Shown piece after piece: positions 28,502-37,689 of a stretch of 64,000 nt of DNA. Origin of the DNA: Candidatus Aminicenantota bacterium. Lineage in GTDB: Bacteria; Acidobacteriota; Aminicenantia; Aminicenantales; Aminicenantaceae. The stretch lies in contig DRHQ01000091.1 of the NCBI GenBank assembly GCA_011049545.1, positions 1 through 64,000 of the forward strand, read 5' to 3'. The notes under the pieces are model-generated. The model did no database searches and was not told where the DNA came from. It saw only the letters and a list, made by a program, of their open reading frames with translations. Positions within the stretch are counted from its first letter, which is position 1. The number at the start of each line of letters is the position of its first letter. Made by a program: the position numbers and the translations under genes.

Positions 28502-29080
28502 ATGAAAAACGTTGAAGCCTACAGGCGCTTGGCTAAAAAAGTCGCCGATTATAATCTCAGAGAGCTTAGCGGAGAGCTAAAGGAGGCGCAGAGAAAACAA
28601 AACACGCTTGAAGAGGAAGCTTTAAAGGCTGAAATTTTGGAAGATAAGAATTGGGAAGCAAAGAGGGATGAGGCGAGGCAAAACCGCGAGAAAGTCGATG
28701 CGATTAAAAAGAAAATCGATGTAAGCAAAGAGGCTGCTGGAATTCTACAGGAGCAACAGCAAAAGATTAGCAGGGCGGCAAAGAAAGAGGTGGAGGCGGA
28801 GTATCGGCCTGCCTTCGAGGCAAAAGCCAGGGAGCTGTTGAAGAAGGCGCGAGAGACGGAGAAAGTGGAATTGGAGCTCGAGCAGATCATAGGAGAAGCA
28901 AATAGTTTATGCAAAGAGCTTGATTCTCATTCGCCACATGCAATTGCGCTTGAGTCTATCATTTTTCATTCTCTCCGTCTCATCGCACACGGAGGTTATG
29001 GTCAGCGCGGCGAACTCTGCGATAGCCCTTTAATGAAATTTATAGAGGATTGCAAAGAGGCAGGCATCAAGATTGACTGA
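28502..29080 (+). CDS. Coiled-coil hypothetical element protein
   Basis: 192-aa heptad-rich ORF preceded by AAAGGAGG. Confidence 0.6.
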   Translation: MKNVEAYRRLAKKVADYNLRELSGELKEAQRKQNTLEEEALKAEILEDKNWEAKRDEARQNREKVDAIKKKIDVSKEAAGILQEQQQKISRAAKKEVEAEYRPAFEAKARELLKKARETEKVELELEQIIGEANSLCKELDSHSPHAIALESIIFHSLRLIAHGGYGQRGELCDSPLMKFIEDCKEAGIKID

Positions 29081-29501
29081 GTTTTATTACAAAGAGATCA
29101 CCGACGACGAGGTCGATGCGCCGAAACTCGCGCGTGCGAAGTATGTGCTGGCGTATTGCCAAAAGGTCCTTTCGCTTTCTATGATCATTATCAAGTGGTG
29201 CGTTGAGATCGACAAAGCGACCTACGATAGCTGCGGTAAAAGTCCATTCGGCGAGGTGGTTAAAACGCTTAAGGGAATGAACGTGTGGCGAGAGGAGTTT
29301 GACGGCATGACGAAGTTGGTGAGCCAAAGAAACGTTATTTGGATTCGGGCCGATATCCCGGTTGATATGATCACTGAGACTGTAGCGCATGAGTGCAAAC
29401 ATGTTAGTGATTTTGCCCGTTATGGGATATTCAATAAGCAAGAAGAGGAAAGAAGGGCGGATAACTTTGGCCGGAAAGTAATGAGAGAGATCTGGGAATG
29501 A
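29073..29501 (+). CDS. Putative zinc metalloprotease-like (HExxH) protein
   Basis: ITETVAHECKHVSDFARYG contains HECKH. Confidence 0.55.
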   Translation: MTEFYYKEITDDEVDAPKLARAKYVLAYCQKVLSLSMIIIKWCVEIDKATYDSCGKSPFGEVVKTLKGMNVWREEFDGMTKLVSQRNVIWIRADIPVDMITETVAHECKHVSDFARYGIFNKQEEERRADNFGRKVMREIWE

Positions 29502-29588
29502 ATAAAATTTTGGAGGTTTAAATGACAATCCTACCGCTAAAAGTCAATCTCTCCCCAGAGAGAAAGAAGGGAAAATTTTCCCCTTTTA

Positions 29589-29783
29589 TCAATCAATTCT
29601 CCCGTTTCCGTAAATGTTGTTATTTTCAATGAACTCTTCGACATCGCTTTCAGGAATCAAAAACTGTTTCCCGACCCATATGCATTTTTTGAATTTCCCT
29701 TTTTTTATATACATGCGGATTGTCGGGATGCCGCATCTCAGAATCTCGGCCACCTCCGCGGTTGTCAGTAGTTTATCCTTCAT
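29589..29783 (-). CDS. Excisionase-type HTH protein (second copy)
   Basis: MKDKLLTTAEVAEILRCGIPTIRMYIKKGKFKKCIWVGKQFLIPESDVEEFIE; start trimmed from the longer ORF to the ATG with an RBS. Confidence 0.75.
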   Translation of the reverse strand: MKDKLLTTAEVAEILRCGIPTIRMYIKKGKFKKCIWVGKQFLIPESDVEEFIENNNIYGNGRID

Positions 29784-29850
29784 TTCCATCGCTCCAAAAA
29801 TGCACATGATACAGGAATCCACCATGGTCGTGTCAAGCAGAAATTTGGAT

Positions 29851-29880
29851 GGGTAGGGGTTTGATAAATCAAACCCACAG
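29851..29880. repeat. REP-like palindrome GTAGGGGTTTGATAAATCAAACCCACAG inside the element
   Basis: Same family as the arrays at 3787-3925 and 12448-12784. Confidence 0.75.
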
Positions 29881-30120
29881 ATGGCAAAGGTTCTCAAATT
29901 GAGAAGCTGATAAAAAGCCAGCGAGTCAAAAGAATATCAAAAGCGTGAAATCACGCCTTTGAAAAAAGACTGGGGCGACTAAGGAGGTATGATTCATAAA
30001 CCTGTAAATAAAATTTTACGGATTCTCCTTCTTCAAGAAAAAGTAGCCTGTCCCCATTTTTTGAAAACAAAGACTTGACAATAGTCATCATTTTTTCTAT
30101 ATTAACTTAGAGAGGCGAAC

Positions 30121-30312
30121 ATGGAAGATAAGTTAATCGAAGATTTAAAACAGGTCCTGGAAGAGAAAAAGTTATCAGCGATCACTGCTGCTATGTTTAT
30201 CGAGGCTACCCCGAGGCAAGTCTATCGCTGGCTGAAATATGAGAATAGGCCGACTTTAATCTTCAGGAAAGCGATCAAACGAGGCATCGAGAGGATGAAA
30301 AAGCTGCCATAG
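30121..30312 (+). CDS. Small HTH protein
   Basis: LSAITAAMFIEATPRQVYRWLKYENRPTLIFRKAIKRGIERM. Confidence 0.6.
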   Translation: MEDKLIEDLKQVLEEKKLSAITAAMFIEATPRQVYRWLKYENRPTLIFRKAIKRGIERMKKLP

Positions 30313-30403
30313 GGGGAAGATGACACATACAAATACCATTAGTGGCATTGAGGTCGTCGCTCTATGGCGGTCTGAGAGGCTTGTTTATCAGGGGAGGTGA
30401 GAA

Positions 30404-30697
30404 ATGACCAGAATTAAGTCCCCGCTTCATCCAAATATCGTAGTTCCGAAAGGTAAGTTCTGCGATTTGGGAATAGAGGCACAGGAAATAATAACCGCAC
30501 ACGCAGAAATCATCGTTAAAAAGATGGGAACGGGCAGTGAAGAGTTAGAAGGAGACCCCGTCAAGGCCACCATCGAACTGTTGGAGAAGGGGCTTCTGCG
30601 TATCGTTCATGTCGAGGAGTCTGGAGGAATTATCTTCGAACTTTTTAATTTTGAGACTGGGCAGTATGTTCAGCTTCGTCCCCAAACAGAACATTGA
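30404..30697 (+). CDS. Hypothetical element protein
   Basis: 97-aa ORF preceded by GGGGAGGTGAG. Confidence 0.5.
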   Translation: MTRIKSPLHPNIVVPKGKFCDLGIEAQEIITAHAEIIVKKMGTGSEELEGDPVKATIELLEKGLLRIVHVEESGGIIFELFNFETGQYVQLRPQTEH

Positions 30698-30710
30698 GAG
30701 GAGATGAGAA

Positions 30711-30935
30711 ATGATCAAAAAAACCATAAAAACTGAGATGTATTTCCCGGTCAAAATTAAATACGATAGAAAGACTAATTGTTATGCTTCAATCTGCCCT
30801 TCTCTGGGTGTGGCGTCTCAAGGCAAAACCGAAAAAGAGGCAGAGACCAATATAAAAGAAGCCCTTGAATTATTCATCGTCGCTTATTTGGAGATAAATT
30901 TAAAAGTTAAAATTCCTTCGCCTTTTTTAAGGTGA
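30711..30935 (+). CDS. HicB-like protein
   Basis: FPVKIKYDRKTNCYASICPSLGVASQGKTEKEAETNIKEALELFI. Confidence 0.7.
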   Translation: MIKKTIKTEMYFPVKIKYDRKTNCYASICPSLGVASQGKTEKEAETNIKEALELFIVAYLEINLKVKIPSPFLR

Positions 30936-30953
30936 AAAAGGAGGCAATAAATA

Positions 30954-31154
30954 ATGAAAGAAAAAAACCAGACCAGCATGGAGGCCAAAGACCTAACCGA
31001 AAAACTCGTATTCGACATGGGAATGGAGCTTCTCAAACCAGTGATCAACAACCATCAGGACGAGTTGGATGAACTCCTAAAAAAGCGGATCGACGATTCG
31101 ATAACAAACAAAGAGATTTTTGACCGGCTCATCGAATTGAAAAAAGAGACATGA
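30954..31154 (+). CDS. Hypothetical element protein
   Basis: 66-aa ORF with RBS AAGGAGG. Confidence 0.45.
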   Translation: MKEKNQTSMEAKDLTEKLVFDMGMELLKPVINNHQDELDELLKKRIDDSITNKEIFDRLIELKKET

Positions 31155-31409
31155 ATGTTAAAGAAAAAAGGGCCGATGACTCGGAAGCCAGTCGACCCGA
31201 AGCGCAAAGCCAAAGCCAAGCGCCTTTTGGATTCTAAACAACTTCTAAGCGAAAATCAAGAAATCCTATTGAAATTCGACAAGAACCATCCAGGCATGAC
31301 GTTAGATGAGACCGATGCGGTCCTGACTTTTGTTCGCTGGCTGGAGGATAAAGATTATATCATTTTTGATGCGAAAAGGATGGTCAGAATGAGGCTTGAG
31401 GTCGGCTAA
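31155..31409 (+). CDS. Hypothetical element protein
   Basis: 84-aa ORF abutting the upstream stop. Confidence 0.45.
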   Translation: MLKKKGPMTRKPVDPKRKAKAKRLLDSKQLLSENQEILLKFDKNHPGMTLDETDAVLTFVRWLEDKDYIIFDAKRMVRMRLEVG

Positions 31410-31426
31410 GAAAAATGGAGGTTAAG

Positions 31427-31720
31427 ATGAAAAAATCATCAGAACTTAAAATGAGAGGCGAATCAATAACGTCTCTTTTCTTTACTGAAAAAAAGCCTCT
31501 GTTCATTGTCGCTGGAAAAAGTTGGCGAGGTGATCTGGATGATGAGATCGGAATCAAAACGAGCGAACTTCAATTTCGGCTTGAGATCCATTTGTCCAGG
31601 GAGAACCTGAAAAGGCTTTCTATTGTGATTCAAGAGCGATTAAAGGACAACGTTGAATCGGCGGTTTTTTCGCAGAACAGAAAACTTCATTTGAATCTAA
31701 AAAAAGCTGAATCTGCTTGA
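31427..31720 (+). CDS. Hypothetical element protein
   Basis: ORF with TGGAGG RBS before ATG at 31427. Confidence 0.45.
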   Translation: MKKSSELKMRGESITSLFFTEKKPLFIVAGKSWRGDLDDEIGIKTSELQFRLEIHLSRENLKRLSIVIQERLKDNVESAVFSQNRKLHLNLKKAESA

Positions 31721-31799
31721 TTCTTCCACCAGGGCCAGGCGAGATCCTGGCCTGAAATAGAGGGATTAAACAATAATAAAAAATAAAAGGAGGTAGATT

Positions 31800-32357
31800 A
31801 TGAAAGGGTGGATATTGGCAAATATAATGTCGCTGTTGAACCTTTTAGCTTTAATTGCAATTTCTATCTTTGGAAGGAATTGGGTAAATAAAAAAAATGA
31901 GGAAATAAAATCTCTTTATTCTAAGGAACAATTCATTCATAAGCTTCAATTTGAAAAAGAATTCAAGATATATTTAAACTTATGGGAAAAATTAATTAGT
32001 TTAAAAAATTCGGCTGAATTAGTTACTCTCCATGATGCCCTTAAAACGAAGGGAGAGCATAAAAAAGAAATTGAAGGCCAAATAATTATAAAGTTAATAG
32101 ACGATATTAATAATGTTAAAAGAACGACTGAGAACAATAGACCTTTTTATGATGAAGAGATTTATAATAATGCTTTAAAAATTATAGAATCAACAAAAAC
32201 TTTTGTTGGCCGTTCTGAAGATCTTGGAAAAGAAAAAATTGAACATCTTTTAAAATTAGTTAAAAGTGAAAGTCAAATTTATAAAATAATTGACTCTATA
32301 GAAAAAGCTATTCGCAAACGAATTCGTAATATTGGGGAAGCAAAACTGATTGGATAA
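31800..32357 (+). CDS. Hypothetical protein with one N-terminal TM helix
   Basis: NIMSLLNLLALIAISIFG TM segment; RBS AAAGGAGG. Confidence 0.55.
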   Translation: MKGWILANIMSLLNLLALIAISIFGRNWVNKKNEEIKSLYSKEQFIHKLQFEKEFKIYLNLWEKLISLKNSAELVTLHDALKTKGEHKKEIEGQIIIKLIDDINNVKRTTENNRPFYDEEIYNNALKIIESTKTFVGRSEDLGKEKIEHLLKLVKSESQIYKIIDSIEKAIRKRIRNIGEAKLIG

Positions 32358-32389
32358 TCTACCAACTTATGAATAAATAGAGGTGAATC

Positions 32390-33463
32390 ATGGGAGTTTA
32401 TAAAGTCAAAGATAAATATTACATCGATTTTTATACCGATGGCAGGCGGATCCGGAAGCCCGTTGGCAGCAAAAGGGATGCTGAAAATGCTCTGGCCGCT
32501 GTAAAGGCCGATATTCTGAGGGGAGAGTATAGATTCAAGGGCAGAGTTAGGATCAGATTTGATGATTTTGCTGAAGAATATCTTGAATATCTCAAGGTCA
32601 ATAAAAAATCGTGGCATAGAAACAAGGCAAGCCTAAAGAGTCTCATACCTCATTTTAAGGAAATGCTACTCTCGAAAATAACACCAGCACATATTGAAGA
32701 GTATAAGAGAAAAAGATTATATGAAGATAAGGTGCAACCTAGCACAATTAACCGTGACCTAGCCTGTTTAAGGCATATGTTTAATATTGCAAAAAAGCTC
32801 AAGGATTATGATGGCGAGAATCCAGTCAAAGATGTTGATTTTTTCCAAGAAAGACAGTATGTGATGAAAATTCTTGATAAAGAAGAGTCAGACCGATTAA
32901 TCAACGAAGCAAAAGATTATCTGAAACCGATGATTATTGTGGCCTTAAATACAGGCATGAGAAGGGGAGAGCTCTTTAACTTGCGCTGGAATGATGTCGA
33001 TTTTGCAGAGCATTATATTTTTGTAAAAAAGACAAAATCCGGATTTATGAGAAAAATCCCGATGAATGATTTAGTGGCCGAGACCTTAAAGAACATTAAG
33101 CGAGAAAATGAATTTGTTTTCTGTAATCCAAAAACAAAAGACCGCCTTGCGTGTATTCAAAGGCCATTTAAGGCTGCGTGTAGGAAGGCCGCCGTTCCTG
33201 ATCTCAGGTTCCACGATTTGCGGCATACATCAGCAACATACATGGTAACTGGAGGAGTAGATCTGGCAACAGTATCGCAGATTTTAGGACACAGCGATAT
33301 TAAAATGACAATGAAATATGCTCACCCGACACCTGAGAATAAAAGGAATGCTGTCAATGTTTTGGCATCGGTTTTCGGCCCTGGGGAGAAAAAAGAAGTA
33401 GCCACAATCCGGTCACAAGAGCCAAAGAAGAAAGAGGTAAGCCCTTTATTATCAAATAATTAG
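32390..33463 (+). CDS. int: Tyrosine recombinase / phage integrase
   Basis: ALNTGMRRGELFNLRWNDVDF, FHDLRHTSATYMVTGGVDLATVSQILGHSDIKMTMKYAH (R...HxxR...H...Y). Confidence 0.95.
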   Translation: MGVYKVKDKYYIDFYTDGRRIRKPVGSKRDAENALAAVKADILRGEYRFKGRVRIRFDDFAEEYLEYLKVNKKSWHRNKASLKSLIPHFKEMLLSKITPAHIEEYKRKRLYEDKVQPSTINRDLACLRHMFNIAKKLKDYDGENPVKDVDFFQERQYVMKILDKEESDRLINEAKDYLKPMIIVALNTGMRRGELFNLRWNDVDFAEHYIFVKKTKSGFMRKIPMNDLVAETLKNIKRENEFVFCNPKTKDRLACIQRPFKAACRKAAVPDLRFHDLRHTSATYMVTGGVDLATVSQILGHSDIKMTMKYAHPTPENKRNAVNVLASVFGPGEKKEVATIRSQEPKKKEVSPLLSNN

Positions 33464-33464
33464 A

Positions 33465-33490
33465 TTATTTCGTCAATGTTCCTCTAAAAC
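33465..33490. other. attR core, overlapping the 3' end of the rlpA-like gene
   Basis: Identical 26 bp to 20378-20403; covers the last codons (VLEEH*) of the gene ending at 33473. Confidence 0.9.
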
Positions 33491-34111
33491 GTTAGTTCTA
33501 TAACCCTGTTTCATGAGTTTTTTGGCGATTTTTTCTGCTGATTTCACGCTGCGCGCCTTGATTCTTACCCTGTAATAAGTATTAGAAGAAATTTTTATCT
33601 TCGAGATGTAGACATTCCTGTAGTTTTTCTGGAGTTTCCGTTTGAGGATTTTGGCGTTTTTTTTGATGCTAAATGATCCAACCTGAATAGAAAATTTCTG
33701 TGAAGATTTTTTGGGAGAGTATTTTTTCAGCACCTTAATCTTAACAGGTGCAACTCCTGAAATATCCAAGCCCAGCTTCTTTGCGCCGGCATAAGAAAGG
33801 TCGATGATTCGTCCCTTTATAAAAGGACCGCGATCGTTTATGCGCACTACAACTGATTTTCCGTTATTTAGATTTGTAACCCTGACATAAACTCCGAAGG
33901 GCAGAGTCTTATGCGCCGCTGTCAAAGCGTGCATATTATAAATCTCTCTATTTGAAGTGAGCTTTCCATGAAAGTCAGATCCATACCAGGAAGCAATACC
34001 TTTTTGGACATTCCCAGAACGGAAATAAGTTTGCCCTGCGCAGGATGTCAGAAGGATGACTGAACAAAGAATGAACAACAACCTCAACTTTTTAGATAGG
34101 ATATCGGACAT
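33473..34111 (-). CDS. rlpA: RlpA-like lipoprotein with SPOR domain
   Basis: Lipobox [63 protein letters not shown]-terminal SPOR repeat. Confidence 0.85.
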   Translation of the reverse strand: MSDILSKKLRLLFILCSVILLTSCAGQTYFRSGNVQKGIASWYGSDFHGKLTSNREIYNMHALTAAHKTLPFGVYVRVTNLNNGKSVVVRINDRGPFIKGRIIDLSYAGAKKLGLDISGVAPVKIKVLKKYSPKKSSQKFSIQVGSFSIKKNAKILKRKLQKNYRNVYISKIKISSNTYYRVRIKARSVKSAEKIAKKLMKQGYRTNVLEEH

Positions 34112-34387
34112 GATGAGTTCGTCCTTAAAGCAGACAGGCCTTGTTTTTCAATCCTCCAAACACTGGCAGAACATCAAAATTCTTTTTATCTTCTTTGAAA
34201 ATGATTTAAAGTTTTACTCTTATTTAATTCCCTCGCCTTAAAATTAACCACATTCCTACATATTATGTCAAATCATACAGCGGACTTCTGGATATATCTT
34301 TTATTTTCTAATAGAATAAATTCTCGTGAAGAAGACAATTCATCTCATAAGGAAATTTAGCTTCTCAGCCATGTTTTCTGGAATTAG

Positions 34388-34774
34388 ATGAAAAAAATTA
34401 TCTTTTTTGCTCCCGCTTCCTTATATTACGCCTTTATATTCTATTTATCTTCAAGAAGCCATGATATCAAAATTGACATCCTCTTCTTCGATAAAGTAAT
34501 TCATATTGTAGAATTTGCCATTCTGGGACTCCTCCTGTCCTTTGGCTATTTTATGAGTTTGAAATCTCCCCTTATGGTAAAGGCTGTGTTAACTATTTGC
34601 AGCGGTATTCTTCTCGGAGGCTTGGATGAATTCCATCAATATTTCATCCCTCGCCGTTCTGTTGAATTCTTCGATGTAATCGCAGATACAACCGGAATAC
34701 TCATCGGCCTGTTGTTATATTATTATTTTTCGCGGTCTGCGAAAGGAAAGATTTTCGCTGAAAAATTATCATAA
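34388..34774 (+). CDS. VanZ-like family membrane protein
   Basis: FDKVIHIVEFAILGLLL, LGGLDEFHQYFIPRRSVEFFDVIADTTGILIG. Confidence 0.8.
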   Translation: MKKIIFFAPASLYYAFIFYLSSRSHDIKIDILFFDKVIHIVEFAILGLLLSFGYFMSLKSPLMVKAVLTICSGILLGGLDEFHQYFIPRRSVEFFDVIADTTGILIGLLLYYYFSRSAKGKIFAEKLS

Positions 34775-34839
34775 TTATGACCATAAACTAGATCATGACA
34801 ATAAGGAACCAAAATAGGGGATAGTAAAGAAAAAGTCTT

Positions 34840-35358
34840 TTATTCTCCCTCTGCTGCTGCGGGAGAAGTGAATATTCTCTTTCCAAGCTCCTGGTCAAGA
34901 GTAAATAAGCGGTTGCGATCCTCACCTAACAATCTAAGTTTTTGAACTATCTCATCAGCCGAGGATTCCTCCTCAACTTGTTCAGCCACAAACCACTGTA
35001 AAAAATTGTTAGTGGCCTGGTCAGCTTCGGATACTGCAAGAGTAACCAGGTCGTTTATCAGACCTGTTACCTTTTGCTCGTGCTCGTAAACTTGTTCGAA
35101 AGCTGCCAACGGCGAATCCCATTGTGCCGATGGTGCTGCAATAGAAGTCAGATTTACTCTGGCGGCTCTTTCATGGATGTAATCATAAAACTTCATTGCA
35201 TGCACCAATTCCTCCCGAGTTTGCGCTAGCATCCATTTGGCAAATCCCTTGAGGTTTACTGATTCAAAATAAGCAGCCATCGAAAGATAAAGATATGAAG
35301 AATAAAGTTCTGCATTTAACTGTTTGTTTAAAGCATCTTGGATTTTTGTTTTTATCAT
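34840..35358 (-). CDS. ftn: Ferritin
   Basis: [60 protein letters not shown]. Confidence 0.9.
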   Translation of the reverse strand: MIKTKIQDALNKQLNAELYSSYLYLSMAAYFESVNLKGFAKWMLAQTREELVHAMKFYDYIHERAARVNLTSIAAPSAQWDSPLAAFEQVYEHEQKVTGLINDLVTLAVSEADQATNNFLQWFVAEQVEEESSADEIVQKLRLLGEDRNRLFTLDQELGKRIFTSPAAAEGE

Positions 35359-35375
35359 ATTAATTACTCCTCTTT

Positions 35376-35603
35376 TTATGGTTTAACCTTAAATCCCAGT
35401 TCTTCCAACTTTTTTATGACTTCATCCAAATCTTTCCCTTGTTTCTTACAGCCCTGAGGTATCGTTGTTACTTTACCCAGAATTTTCCTCGCTATTGGAT
35501 TTGCAACACCAAAGAATCCCATCTCCTTTAAAACTCCTATAAGCTCAGGATAAGATTCTGTTAACTCATAAACATTTTTCTTTAAATCAATAAGTTTCAG
35601 CAT
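35376..35603 (-). CDS. DUF1858-domain protein
   Basis: [39 protein letters not shown]; overlaps the upstream ORF by 17 bp. Confidence 0.75.
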   Translation of the reverse strand: MLKLIDLKKNVYELTESYPELIGVLKEMGFFGVANPIARKILGKVTTIPQGCKKQGKDLDEVIKKLEELGFKVKP

Positions 35604-36807
35604 CCAGTCTCTTTTCTCCTTCGAGCTTTTTAATTTCAGTTAAGTCCTGGCTAACTTCAAGAGTTCCTAGATAAGATCCTCCCTCATCTCTCACGGCAAA
35701 ATATCTGATATACACAAATTTTCCCTCTTGATTAATCCAGAAATCAACGGTATCCCTCTTTCCCTCCTTAAAGGAGTTTAATATTTCCTCCACAGTTTCC
35801 AAACTTTGAGGAGGGTGGCAATTTTGTACCTTTATCCCGATAACGGATTTTGTTCGCAAGAAAATCCTTTCTTTATTATCGGAAAAATATCTGACTTTAT
35901 CCTCATTATCCACAAACGTAATATCTACTGGCAGTGTATTTAAGATAGACATTAATTCTTTTAACCGGAGCTTCCCTGTCGGGAGACTAATTTCATTGTC
36001 TTCGAAAACTGGTTCTTCAATCAGAGCGCTTTTCAAATCCTTTACAAGAGCCTCGGTTTCCTTGGGTTTTTCCACAAACACATAACCTACTTCTTCACTT
36101 TCCCTCAGGATTTCAACCCAGTCGTTTGCACTCAATTTTTCAAGACAAGTCGGGAAAAGAATGTTCTCTTCTTTAAAAATCATCCCGGTTACTTCTTCTA
36201 TCAATGGATCCAGGGAGTTTTTTGAGTATGGTTCCAGATCTTTGATATCTTTTATTTCTTCGACCGATGAAATTGCCTTTTTTAATAAATCTCTAACCTC
36301 ATTATCCTTTCCCCACATAACCTTTGAAGGACCAGTAAATCCCTGTTTCTCCAAAAAAGGAAAAAGAACCAGCTCTTTTCTTGCATAGTGTATCTCTATA
36401 CCTTTTAATTCATTCAGCAAATCATTTAGTTTCCTTTTTGTTCTGGAGAGTTCTTCCTTTCTCTCCTCTTTCAGTTTTTTAAGGGAATCAGCAATTTTTT
36501 CTATCTCTCGATTTTCTAACTTAAAGAGATAAACAGGATGAGATGGAGATGTTTCTTTAATAATGGACTTTTCCAGGGCTGATTGGAAAAGCAAGGCATG
36601 GACATTACAAAACTTTTTTATTTCTTCAGGAGAAAGCCCTTCATCAATAAGAGACTGCTCTATTTCAGCAATTTCTGTCGAGCTTGCAGTACCTATTTCC
36701 TTTTCAAACCTCTCTTTTGCTTTCTCAATTGTTAAACCTTCATGAAGTTTACGGATGATATCCTTCATTATTTCTTTCTTTTTCTGTTTATTCGGTATTT
36801 CAGTCAT
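35587..36807 (-). CDS. DUF438 / hemerythrin-like / PAS-domain protein
   Basis: ELKGIEIHYARKELVLFPFLEKQGFTGPSKVMWGKDNEVR, IFKEENILFPT, VRYFSDNKERIFLRTKSVIGIKVQNCHPPQS. Confidence 0.8.
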   Translation of the reverse strand: MTEIPNKQKKKEIMKDIIRKLHEGLTIEKAKERFEKEIGTASSTEIAEIEQSLIDEGLSPEEIKKFCNVHALLFQSALEKSIIKETSPSHPVYLFKLENREIEKIADSLKKLKEERKEELSRTKRKLNDLLNELKGIEIHYARKELVLFPFLEKQGFTGPSKVMWGKDNEVRDLLKKAISSVEEIKDIKDLEPYSKNSLDPLIEEVTGMIFKEENILFPTCLEKLSANDWVEILRESEEVGYVFVEKPKETEALVKDLKSALIEEPVFEDNEISLPTGKLRLKELMSILNTLPVDITFVDNEDKVRYFSDNKERIFLRTKSVIGIKVQNCHPPQSLETVEEILNSFKEGKRDTVDFWINQEGKFVYIRYFAVRDEGGSYLGTLEVSQDLTEIKKLEGEKRLDAETY

Positions 36808-37017
36808 AGATCCTCCTTACTCAGTAAAAGATATGCCTAATTCTATGTTTAGGTTAAAGCTAATGTTTAAGTTTTGCTCTATTTGTGGTCCCTTTCCCTT
36901 TTTTTGGGTTTTAATTAAGAACCAAAAGACCCATGTTCATCACCTTGCGTTCAGGAATCAAATGCCCGTATTTATCATCATATCTTCATGGATTAAAAAA
37001 ACAACATTTATTGCCGA

Positions 37018-37593
37018 TCACCAATTCTCAGCAAGCAGTTCAAAGTATGCTTTGGCATGGGCACAAGCAGGACATTCATCAGGGGGTTCGTTGTCTTCAG
37101 CAATATACCCACAATTCGCGCATTTCCATTTTACAACCTCATCTCGCTTGAAAACCAGGCCATTATTAATATTGTTAAGAAGCCCCAAGTATCTTTTCTC
37201 ATGCTGCATCTCTGCAACTGCGATAGATCTCATTGCCTCAGCAATCTCTGAAAATCCCTCCTCATCAGCTGTTTTTGCAAATTCTGGATACATGGTCGTA
37301 TGTTCGTAATTCTCTCCTGCCGCAGATTCTTTAAGATTATCCGTAGTAGCTCCGATTAAACCCGCCGGGTAAGAAGCCTGAATCTCTGCCGCACCACCCT
37401 CCAAGAATTTAAAGAGCCTCTCTGCATGTTCCTTCTCGTTATCCGCAGTCTCTAAGAATATTCCACGAATCTGTTCATAGCCTTCCTTCTTTGCCTTTGA
37501 AGCAAAATACGTGTAGCGGTTTCTTGCCTGCGATTCTCCAGCAAATGCGGTTAAAACGTTCTTTTCTGTCATTGTTCCTTTTAGACTTTCCAT
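37018..37593 (-). CDS. rbr: Rubrerythrin
   Basis: [30 protein letters not shown]-terminal rubredoxin [24 protein letters not shown]. Confidence 0.95.
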   Translation of the reverse strand: MESLKGTMTEKNVLTAFAGESQARNRYTYFASKAKKEGYEQIRGIFLETADNEKEHAERLFKFLEGGAAEIQASYPAGLIGATTDNLKESAAGENYEHTTMYPEFAKTADEEGFSEIAEAMRSIAVAEMQHEKRYLGLLNNINNGLVFKRDEVVKWKCANCGYIAEDNEPPDECPACAHAKAYFELLAENW

Positions 37594-37689
37594 TTATTTC
37601 TCCTTCTTTATTAATTTATTTACTTTATTCTTAATCTTTGCTTCCGATCCCCATTCTTAATTTATATTTTATCTATTCTTATTCAGACA

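Larger units (their letters stand above)
20378..33490. mobile_element. Integrative element (phage satellite or reduced prophage), ~13.1 kb
   Basis: Perfect 26-bp direct repeats at both ends; tyrosine integrase beside attR; Xre/excisionase HTH genes, TerL and HK97-type prohead protease inside. Confidence 0.9.

Noticed and set aside
30404-30935. Complete HicAB toxin-antitoxin module
   Set aside because: Only HicB is recognisable; the 97-aa neighbour lacks a HicA-like pattern.
20378-33490. Retron, DGR or other reverse-transcriptase system within the element
   Set aside because: No ORF shows RT motifs (e.g. YADD/YxDD) and no template/variable repeat pair was seen.
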